A stretch of 64,000 nucleotides of DNA from Drosophila persimilis (Eukaryota > Arthropoda > Insecta > Diptera > Drosophilidae): the NCBI RefSeq assembly GCF_003286085.1, contig NW_020825321.1, positions 744,001-808,000 on the forward strand, in the 5' to 3' direction. The notes below the pieces were generated by a model. That model made no database searches and had not been told where the DNA came from. It worked only from the letters and a program-made list of their open reading frames with translations. Shown piece by piece: positions 55,627-64,000 of the stretch. A program made the position numbers and the translations under genes. Numbering within the stretch: position 1 is the first letter of the stretch; each line of letters starts with the position of its first letter.

Positions 55627-56247
55627 CTATTTCTTTTTCTTTTGCACGGATTCAATAAAAACCTTCTGCTCTTCACACTGCCGGCTCCACACACAAGAAC
55701 AATACTCAAATATAGGACGTACTAACGAGATATACAGTTGTTTCGTAACGTACGGGTCGTCAAACTCCTTGGACCAACGCTTGATGAACTCTAAAACACC
55801 CTTAGCTTTATTTACTGTTGCAGCTATATAGCTGTTAAAACACATCAAAAAGGACTCGGAGGCCATTCGAACTCGAAATTCGTTCGAGGACATGATTTCA
55901 TGATTTTTCAAGTATGACAAATACTTGGAGAACCAGGAAGGCTTGGACGATACAGGTACAGTGATATCTGGAACAAATGTATTAAGGGCGGAGTAAATAG
56001 AGCTATAAAACGAGTTAACAGTTGCATCTATATTCGGTAATGAATAAAGAAACGACCAATCAACACGCGAGAGATGTAGATCTAAATCGATAAAGTATGT
56101 TTTGCGAAGGCAAGGAGCCATGGAACCGTCAGCACAACCAGATCGGGTACACTCAAGAGATATCGACAAAGTAATGTAAGGATCTTCAGGGAATGATATT
56201 GGGCTTGCTCTGGATACCGTAGCAAGAGAAGCATTGTTAACAAACAT
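55627..56247 (-). pseudogene. LINE ORF2 linker fused to RT thumb by a deletion
   Basis: The first part (ASPISFPEDPYITLSISLE, DLHLSRVDWSFLYSLPNID, SSKPSWFSKYLSYLKNHE) is the endonuclease-RT linker. From about residue 140 it becomes the thumb (ATVNKAKGVLEFIKRWSKEF, LYISLVRPIFEYCSCVW). Everything between, including the catalytic palm, is gone, yet the frame stays open across the join. Confidence 0.8.
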
Positions 56248-56309
56248 GAGGTCAAGAAGTCTGTCCCTAATTTTTTTAACGGCATTAATTTGGACAAGGG
56301 AAATATCCG

Positions 56310-56759
56310 TTAGCCCATTGATAAAGTCATTATATCAATTGGGAAACAACAGTTTAGCGTCACCGCAAGCAGCCGAGAAAGAAATGGGAGGTTAAAGTCC
56401 CCCATGACAATAATTTGGTCATTGCAACCTAATGCAGATACGACAGTATTAATTGCTGAGAGGTGGTTTAAGTAAATCTCAGCATCAGACCTGAGAGGAA
56501 TGTAGGAGCAGGTTAAATAGAAAAATGTCGAGTCCATCCGAACTTTGACTGCAACAAATTCAATTGCATGGATGTTATTGAATGGGAATAACTCAGATGA
56601 GAAATCAGATTTGACTGCAATCAGAACCCCACCTGCTAAAGATGGGCGGTCTATTCTATAAATAGTGAATTTGTCAATGAAATTCTCATGATCATTAATA
56701 TAAGAGTTAAGCCAGGTTGCGAAATCAAAAGACGCACTATTTGTATAAATTTGACGCAA
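56310..56759 (-). pseudogene. LINE ORF2 APE endonuclease (third lineage)
   Basis: RIDRPSLAGGVLIAVKSDF (GGV box), IEFVAVKVRMDSTFFYLTCS, YIPLRSDAEIYLNHL and IIVMGDFNLPFLSRLL (GDFN box). The N-terminal ETW-type motif is not in this frame; it would lie near 56760-56810. Confidence 0.8.
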
Positions 56760-56810
56760 TTTGCCAAAAAAAACTGCGAACGTTCTGATAGTGAATAGAA
56801 AAATGGTACA

Positions 56811-57152
56811 TCAGTTTCTTGGAGCAGCAGGTTCGGTAATTCTGGGACTCGAGTTCGAATCTCTGTGAAGGAACTCATGCATAATTGTATGCTCAGGCCA
56901 TATTGACGGTTCAAGAGATTTGGATAGTAAAGAATCAGGGAGAAGAATTTTAAAGGATGATATGTTTCGCTTATGTTTAAATGTAAATTTAGTCACAACT
57001 ATATCATCAAGCGAAGCGTTAAGTTTAGAGGAAATATGTTGTTTAACGTCCTCCGTTGTAGCCTCAGGAATAAGACGGGAAATAAATATTGCTTTCCGAG
57101 GGACCACTGCTCTAAGTTGAAGTCCCGAGCGAGATCGTGATGGTGTAGCCAC
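56811..57152 (-). pseudogene. LINE ORF1 conserved part (third lineage)
   Basis: AIFISRLIPEATTEDVKQHI followed by VVTKFTFKHKRNISSFKILL is the RRM-like conserved region of ORF1 in jockey/CR1-type LINEs. It ends in SIWPEHTIMHEFLHRD. Confidence 0.7.
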
Positions 57153-57219
57153 TCCTAAAAGATATCTCGGTCCTGGGGCAGAAGAATTGGCAGCAACAGC
57201 CGGAGCCGCCTTGGCGGAT

Positions 57220-57546
57220 TTACAGATAATGGCGAGGCATGACCACGTGGAGTAACAAATGCTTCCGATAGATGAAGATAGATAGATGAATCTCCCGACA
57301 AGACAAACATGACCAAGACAGGCCCATACGTTTCGAGATCAGATCGTTTAGCCGTCCAAAATTTCCGCCACCAGCACATTTTATGTGGGCAAAATTGTCG
57401 CACAGCCAGCAGCTAAGGAATGAATCACCAATGATTACACCACCGAATTCACATTTCTTTGTCTTGCAAACAATTGCCATTATTGACAGTAGTACAATCA
57501 CTGTGCAGGCAAAATGGGAGAGCAGACACCAGAGCGAGCCCGACAA
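57220..57546 (-). pseudogene. LINE ORF1 start with PHD-like finger (third lineage)
   Basis: Cysteine pattern IVCKTKKCEFGG...FLSCWLCDNFAHIKC...WSCLSC fits a PHD-type finger as in ORF1 of CR1/jockey elements. The true start is probably the internal Met of MAIVCKTKK (about 57480), the upstream residues being UTR. A frameshift separates it from 56811-57152. Confidence 0.7.
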
Positions 57547-57560
57547 TCAACAGCAGCGGC

Positions 57561-58194
57561 AATAATTCAGATCCAATTCAGCAGATGATCCAACGAAGTG
57601 CAGGAAACGAGCAGTAAACTCACCAAAGCAGAAACAAAAAGAAGGAGAGCATAGGCAATCCAGAGCGAGTGAGAGCAACAATGCGAGCAGCAGGCCCGCT
57701 TATGCTTTCGAGAGAGTGTGGGCGATGCAAACGCTGATGCGCGAGAACAGTGCATACCGAAGAAACGATAACGAAAACCAGACTGGGTAAAAAACAATAA
57801 CAAATTGCCTGCACGATTCCGATGCGTTACGTTGCGATATTGTATTTATATTAAACACTTGTTTACAAACGAAACACTGATGATTAACACAAAGTATAAT
57901 CAAATTAAAGAGAATCGATGATATATCAAAACAAAGTGACAACAATGTTGATATTTAATCAAAGGGCGGAGAATGCAGGAGCAAGAAAAAATCACAAACG
58001 GCTTAAGCAAGAGATAGAAGCACATTTTGGAGATGATTTCAGATTTTTAAATTATTTCGCTGAATATATATTTTCATAACTTGATTATTGTTGTATTAGC
58101 GCACTGACATATAGAACTTTCTACAAAAAATTGGAGCTGTAAAATTAAAACTTTTCTTGATTTTCGTTTAAATGCTTGGTGTAGTTCTTGTGGC
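57561..58194. other. LINE 5' flank and unassigned sequence
   Basis: Probably includes the 5' UTR of the minus-strand LINE up to about 57830; the edge cannot be set. The rest is AT-rich with no recognisable features. Confidence 0.4.
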
Positions 58195-58300
58195 GTAAGT
58201 GGCCACTGTACTTTATGGGTTCGGAAACTCTTCCTTCTGGGCGTTACACACATCCATTTTCCCCTACCCCTATACTCTTTTCGATTATCGGGTATACAAA
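58195..58300 (+). mobile_element. DINE-1-like 3' end fragment
   Basis: TACTTTATGGGTTCGGAAAC, CCTTCTGGGCGTTACACACA and GATTATCGGGTATACAA. Only the last 100 bp remain. Confidence 0.7.
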
Positions 58301-59280
58301 TAAATTGAGTTTCTTACGTGCTTGGCTTGTGAGTAGTGGGTGATAAAAAAAAACTGACTAAATGGGGTGTTCTATTCAAGTAGATACATATTGATGTGTA
58401 AAAGGTGCGCCTTTTCTTATGTTGATATGTTAACATTGAATAACTTTTACATTTACCAATGTATATTAAGGTCTAACATTTTGTTAGCCAATATAGGCGG
58501 CCATTGATTGATTTTGTATTCAAAAACTAGTTACATAAACTGTTAGTGCTAGTAAACGTCAAAGTTATTTAATGTTTAAATATTGACATGCATAAGAAAT
58601 TACGCACCCTGTCTATATATGGGCAGATCTCGCAAATAATGGTTGATTTTTTCCCGGTATCTGAAATAAAAAACTCATTCACGGGAATCGAAATTTTTCT
58701 CATTTATGAGTAACAAAGGTCCCGATAAAATCTGTTTTTCCTCAGTTAGCTCTACGCTCACGCAAAGATTTTAAATTTTTTTAAAAAATTATATTTTAAC
58801 ACTTCTCTTTTGTTACTGTTTTTCATTAAGCACTTTGTACCGAGCGAATGAACAAAAGTTTGGAAATCTATAACAATCCATATATTACAATAAATTTAAA
58901 AATATGCAAAAAATATAAATATATAAACGTAAACACGAACGAAACTAACAACACGTTACGCAGACACTTTTTTTGTTGTGCCCATCTACAGATACTTTCT
59001 GCGAGCGCTTGATCAAATGTTTTTCTTTAAGTTTTTATTGTGAGACACGATCGTGTGTCGGCTCAACCGAACGCACGAAAAATATAACACAAGCGAAGAG
59101 ACAAAGAGTGTTCTGTTCAGTGAGAGAGCCTTCGTGGTGTTTTTCTGTTTTGTCAGTGACCAGACCTCAAAGGGAACTTGTCTTGACCGTTATTTATATA
59201 CATTTATTTACATAAATGTATGCGTTTAAGGTGAAAATAAGCAAAAAATACTAACAAGTCAATTTTCTAATAATAATACT
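58301..59280 (+). promoter_or_regulatory. MSBP upstream region and 5' UTR (inferred)
   Basis: No TE or coding sequence recognised. The last 300 bp are richer in GC and carry GAGCGCTTGATC and ACACGATCGTGTGT (a palindrome at 59046-59059). An Inr-like TCAGTG lies at 59117 and 59153. The transcription start cannot be fixed from sequence alone. Confidence 0.4.
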
Positions 59281-59668
59281 ATGACCGCAGTGAATTTACT
59301 TCGTAGAGAGGCGGTGAATATGGACTCAACGCAAAACCTTGGAACAACTGGAAATATTATTAGCCATGAAGCATTGGACGAGTCCTCGTTTGTTGGAAAT
59401 ATACTACGTGAAATTTTGTATAGTCCGATGAACCTAGCACTTTTAACTGTAATAGTCTTTCTTGTATACAAAATAGTGCGCGATCGCACCGAAGTACCAA
59501 GTTCTAGTGCTCAGAAACAAACTTTACCAGAACTTCCCAAAATACGACGCGACTTTACTGTTAAGGAACTACGACAGTACGATGGCAACCAACTTGATGG
59601 TCGAGTTTTAGTGGCAGTTAATGGAAATGTGTACGACGTTAGTAAAGGAAAACGCTTTTATGGGCCAG
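59281..59668 (+). CDS. MSBP: Membrane steroid-binding protein (MAPR/PGRMC family), exon 1
   Basis: 129 codons plus one base, ending at a consensus donor (CCAG|GTGAGA). Residues 1-48 are a short lumenal/exoplasmic-side head (an in-frame second Met at residue 14 could be the start). Residues about 51-68 (LALLTVIVFLVYKIV) form one membrane helix. From about 88 the cytochrome b5-like haem/steroid domain begins: RRDFTVKELRQYDGNQ, GRVLVAVNGNVYDVSKGK, RFYGPG. The family binds haem and steroids at ER and cell membranes. The rest of the domain must lie in later exons, and none is seen to 64000. The phase-1 junction falls in the Gly codon of GPG as expected. This could be a gene with a large TE-filled intron, or an orphan exon copy. 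Confidence 0.87.
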
Positions 59669-60317
59669 GTGAGACAATATAACTTTATAAGATTTTTTAC
59701 GTGCTTATATCTTTCACTACACTATTATTTTATCTCTAGTTCCGAGAGAAATAATCTACTTTATTCCAATTTCATTACCGGAGACTTTTAGTCATACGAT
59801 TTATTTTTTAAGTTTCTTTAAATTCCTTTACTTCATAAGACTAAGAAGATAATTCCGATTGGAATTATTAATGAGACCGGCTGGGGAACTCGATCTTAAC
59901 ACTCCAAGAATAGAAAGCTCCATTTAAAGACCAAATTCTGTTGTCGCTCAAGAAAGCTAATCACCGCCTCGTGAAAGAAATCCTATCGCTCTTTTGCGAT
60001 TGCATCACTGCTCAGTGATACAGTCGTGGACCGTATGAAAATATAGGCACTCCTGGACAGGATAGTTCTTGGTCTTTCCGACAACGCTGGAACTTGGAAC
60101 GTAACTTTACAACGTAAACGTGCCATCAAGTGGCCCAAGTGGCACTAAGTCGAAGCCCATTACGTGAAGTTCGCAGGCTGAAATGTTGCCCCATTTCTGA
60201 GCTGTATTTGAAAAAAATTTATTTGCTTTAATTATACTAGGCAACAAAATTTATCTGTTTATGCACACTCCGAACCAAAACGCATTCTTCTTATAGATTT
60301 GGTACTTTTTTTTTTAA
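59669..60317 (+). other. Start of MSBP intron 1, unassigned
   Basis: Follows the splice donor. 59900-60190 is less AT-rich and reads like a decayed coding sequence (GCCATCAAGTGGCCCAAGTG), but no family is recognised. Confidence 0.45.
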
Positions 60318-61117
60318 AGGTATAGGGCTATATTAGATTTGTGGTAAAAATGAATGTGTTCCAGAAGGAAGCGTTTCCGACCCCATAAGGTATATATATT
60401 CTTGATCAGCATCAATAGCCATGTCTGTCTGTCCGTCCGTCCCTCCGTTGGTCCTTATGAACGCCTAGTGATCAAAGACTATAAGAGCAAGAGCACCGAC
60501 ATTTTGTATCCGGACTTTTGTGATATGTCACTGTTACAAGTGTATTTCAAAACTTCGCTCCGCCACCTTTCGCCCCCACAAAGCACGAAAATCTATGGCA
60601 TCCACAATTTTGACGATACGAGAAAATCAAAAACGCAGAATAGAAGAGAATGACTATATTTAGTAGACTGCAGAATCTGAACTAGATCGTATTATTATTA
60701 TAGCCAGAATGAAGAAAGCAATTTTATTTTCTTTATTTAATTTAATTTTCAAGTGGATTTCAAAATTTCGTCCCACCCTCTTCCGCCCCCACAAAGGACG
60801 GTAATTTGTGGCATCCACAATATTGAAGATACGAGAAAACTAAAAACGCATAATCATAGAGAATGCCCATATCTACCAGTTTGCCGAATCTGAATCAGAT
60901 CGGACCATTTTTATAGCCAAAAGGAACAAATCAATTTGCAGTGGCTACGCAGCGCCCGACGTCACGCTCAGACTGATTTTCTGTCTCTCTCGCACGCACT
61001 CTTTGTCGTGTCGTTTAATATTAGCGGCGTCTGCCGGAGGAGAGCCATACTGACTAAGTATCGGGTATAAATGTAGAGTTGCGATCTCCGCAGCAACTCA
61101 CAACGTTCCCTCTCGTT
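60318..61117 (-). mobile_element. DINE-1-like element
   Basis: GGTATAGGGCTATATTAG start (degenerate), CTGTCTGTCCGTCCGTCCC at 60424, GCTCCGCCACCTTTCGCCCC at 60558, TTCCGCCCCCACAAAGGACG, and the CAACGTTCCCTCTCG end carrying the same GCGATCTCCGC variant as 49486-50588. Confidence 0.82.
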
Positions 61118-61155
61118 TTCTATTAGTTCTATTAAATGGCTGCAAACTACTAATA

Positions 61156-62233
61156 CAAACGAGGGGGAACGTTGTGAGTTGCTGCGGACACCGCAACTCT
61201 ACAGTTATACCCGATACTAAGTCAGTATGGCTCTCCTCCGGCAGACGCCGCTAATATTAAACGACACGACAAAGAGTGCGTGCGAGAGAGACAGAAAATC
61301 AGTCTGAGCGTGACGTCGGGCGCTGCGTAGCCACTGCAAATTGATTTGTTCCTTTTGGCTATAAAAATGATCTGATCTGATCCAGATTCAGCAATCTGAT
61401 AGATATGATATGATAGATATAGATCTCAAATCTGCAATATTGTGGATGCAACAGATTTTCGTCCTTTGTGGGGGCGGAAGGGGGTGTGGCGAAATTTTGA
61501 GATATACGTTTTATAGTGAGATCTAACAGAAGTGCGGATACCAAATTTGGTTACTCTAGCCTTAATAGTCTCTGAGATTTATGAATATCCCCAGATCTGC
61601 ATCCTTTGCGGGGGCGGAAGGGGGTGTGGCGAAATTTTGAAACAAACTCGTCTCGGTCCGATATATTAGGAGTGTGGATACCAAATTTGGTTGCTCTAGC
61701 TTTTATAGTCTCTGAGATCTAGGCGCTAATGTTTTATTCTAAGCAAAGCCGCCTATGCTACGTGTGTGTTAGAGAGAGACAGGGCGAGAAAAAATGAAAT
61801 TGTTTTCTTGATGCTGGCTATAATAATAATACGATCCAATTCAGATTCCGCAGTCTAAAAGATATCGTCATTCTCTACGATTCTGCGTTTTTGGTTTTCT
61901 CGTATCTTTAAAATTGTGGATGCCACAGATTTTCGCCCTTTGTGGGGGCGGAGGTGGGCGGGGCAAAGTTTTGAAATATTTTTGTAGAAGTGACATATCA
62001 CAGAAGTCTGGATCCAAAACATCGTTGCTCTAGCTCTTATAGTCTTCGAGCATTAGGCGCTGAAGGGGACGGACAGACGGACAGACAGACATGGCTCAAT
62101 CGACTCGGCTATTGATGCTGATCAAGAATATATATACTTTATGGGGTCGGAAACGATTCCTTCTGGACGTTACACACATACACTTTTACCACAAATCTAA
62201 TATACCCCAATACTCATTTTGAGTATCGGGTAT
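61156..62233 (+). mobile_element. DINE-1-like element with boundaries set by an empty site
   Basis: 1078 bp, CAAACGAGGGGGAACGTTG to GAGTATCGGGTAT. In the left IR2 arm the same flanks (TAAT and A-run, 49438-49450 in reverse) are joined without it. It has two GGGGGCGGAAGGGGGTGTGG blocks (61470, 61608), one GGGGCGGAGGTGGGCGGGGC block at 61944 and GGACGGACAGACGGACAGAC at 62068. No coding capacity. Confidence 0.88.
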
Positions 62234-64000
62234 AAAAAATCAAATAGATATCTGATCCATTTCTGATCCCTCCATTTTGTTTTGTGTGTGGTGTATTTTT
62301 GTATTTTTTACATAAATAGAGTTTAATACTTTTGTATACAGTATATAACGCTTTGTCTAGCTAGTAATACGATGCTAATTGCGATCGATCAATTCCATGG
62401 AATGCACTTCCCCTTTAAGGTACAAGAGTTTCATAATTTATATCCAATCCTCAACTCTGTGGATCAACTGATCCCCAGCAACGTCTTCTACTCTCTCAGC
62501 AGCGTTCTAATTGTTGGAGTCTTCCATTCTTGGACACCGGTCCGACCGAAGAGAATGAAGCGTAGATTACCCATAAAGTAAACGAAAGCGGTGTAGAGGA
62601 AAACGATTTGCCAATGCGCGGGACTTCTCTCGTCCCAGACAATCAATCGGACAATCAGCGGTGACAGATGTTACAGTCCCACCTGAGCGATAGTTGGCCC
62701 ACGGCTGAGGGCGACGCGTCATCTATTCCAGGGAGGCTTGACGGTGTATGGTGATATCGGGGGAGCTGGGATCCGTCACTGGGGATATAAGGAATAGGAT
62801 TAGATAGCTATAGGATAGGATAGCTATATGTATTAGTAAGGGTGAAAAAGGATAAATAGACTTGAAAGTTATTAGAAAACTTGGAGTGAGTTATAGAAAT
62901 CGTTACGCAATGTTAACGTCGCTAAGTCGACGCGGATTTTGTGGTTAAAACCGAAATTTGGAAGTGAATACAGAAAAGAAAAAGGAAGGCGGGCCACCCA
63001 AATAGGGTTTAATGCAGTAAATTTTGCTGGCCCGCATTACAGCCACCGGATTTGTGCCAGAAGGTTTCCTGGAGAGGAACACTGGAGTACATGATAGTGT
63101 CGACTACATAGAACGGAGTTGTGTCAGGGCGAACCCCGTCAGAGCCCGGAACGCTACACATACACACACACACGTATACACCCGGTTAAAACCGACACGC
63201 ACCTATATAGATTTAGGGCTGACCAGCCACGGCCAGCGATCTGCCCACGTCGCGTAAATTAAAACGTACAAACAAACAGAATGCACTTGCAAAACACCGT
63301 AAATTAAAACGTACAAACAAACAGAATGCACTTGCAAAACACCTTCCACATCTAATGTTATGTTGAAGGGACCGTAATCATTATAAGTTATAAAATAAAA
63401 ATTACTAGGTAATGATCATATTTCAATTTATTACATTTTTCTTCACTGATAATCAATATTTTTGAATAATTTGATAAAACTTAGACTTAATCATTATTCT
63501 TGATAACAAAAAATTAAAACTGAATATGTAATGATTATTAATGATTTGTATTTTTCCCTTAAAATTCAACAGGAATTTACGGTTTCTGTGCTAGAATGTT
63601 CGCCAATATTATTGCATATCCTTGTTAAGGGAGCACAAAGCTACCACCTGTGCTAAAATTTTCTTATCAATTACCAGTGAAAAAAACGTGAATAAATTAA
63701 AGATTTACAAGTCATGGCGGGAATGCAGAGATTGTAGCAAAATAAAGATTTTGGGTCAAGCCATGTTTTTATAGGTCCATTAAAATTAAGAGATTTTTGT
63801 ATTAAAAAAAAACATATACGGTCCAGTTCTCAGAAATTTATTTGATCGATATTTTTCTTTTTTTCACCTTTTCTGTCAAACAAAAACAGCTGACCAGGCT
63901 GTTCTGTAAAAATACAGCCTGATATAAATGACTTTTTTTCAATTACTTGTTTTGAAGAAGAAAATAGTTCAAAGTGCACGATTTAAGATGATCAAGACAT
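62234..64000. repeat. Inverted repeat IR2, right arm (continues past the window)
   Basis: Reverse complement of 47722-49446. It differs by a 45-bp tandem duplication at 63254-63343 and scattered substitutions. The repeat is still running at base 64000. Confidence 0.9.
63254..63343. repeat. 45-bp tandem duplication within IR2 right arm
   Basis: GTAAATTAAAACGTAC...AAAACACC present twice head to tail (63254-63298, 63299-63343), once only in the left arm near 48400. It postdates the inverted duplication. Confidence 0.88.

Larger units (their letters stand above)
55215..57560 (-). mobile_element. Jockey-like LINE, third lineage, internally deleted
   Basis: 3' tail AAATAAATAAAAAA at about 55215-55235, ORF2 tail 55292-55582, RT thumb and endonuclease linker 55627-56247, endonuclease 56310-56759, ORF1 pieces 56811-57152 and 57220-57546. 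The RT palm is missing at about 55830. It is related to, but clearly diverged from, the array LINE. Confidence 0.83.

Overview
This is eukaryotic, insect-type DNA made almost entirely of transposable elements (TEs). The only host gene piece I recognise is exon 1 of the membrane steroid-binding protein gene MSBP (59281-59668). The many copies of a DINE-1-like element (ends reading ACCCGATACT, internal GTCTGTCCGTCC runs), with BEL/Pao, jockey-like, I-like and Tc1-like elements, point to Drosophila. The DINE-1 subfamily looks most like those of the obscura group, but that is recognition from memory and was not searched. The TE density suggests pericentric, Y-linked or other heterochromatin.

1-25617: a tandem array of nested TEs. 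A BEL/Pao LTR retrotransposon sits inside a host sequence: an unidentified 855-bp segment 'X' on its left and a jockey-like LINE on its right, with a 5-bp target duplication CTTAC. The block X-Pao-LINE is repeated with a period of 8491 bp, the copy-to-copy junction lying inside the LINE RT at 4333/4334 and 12824/12825. At its right end the array changes to a 3.46-kb repeat (Pao integrase end, LTR, LINE) caused by a second junction, LINE into Pao integrase, near 22110. Every Pao copy is dead (gag frameshifts, protease core missing, RT deletion, stop codons).

25618-37823: DINE-1-like elements and a nearly perfect long inverted repeat (26367-28209 and 33850-35520). Its 5.6-kb spacer holds a further LINE of the array family (28258-30835), a different LINE on the minus strand (30990-33312) carrying a 720-bp foldback element with a 9-bp target duplication, and a Tc1-like transposase end. 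More Tc1 and DINE-1 pieces follow.

37838-43357: a nearly intact I-clade LINE on the minus strand with a 14-bp target duplication, ORF1 with zinc knuckles, and ORF2 with endonuclease, RT, RNase H and a cysteine motif, broken by one single-base frameshift.

43372-64000: sparse unassigned DNA, DINE-1 copies, a hAT-like MITE with an 18-bp internal repeat, decayed Tc1 copies, an internally deleted jockey-like LINE (55215-57560, minus) and MSBP exon 1. A second large inverted repeat (47722-49446 and 62234-64000, reaching the window edge) brackets the MSBP exon. There are no prokaryotic genes, operons or CRISPR arrays. The genes here do not act as a pathway. What is informative is the order of nesting, duplication and decay.
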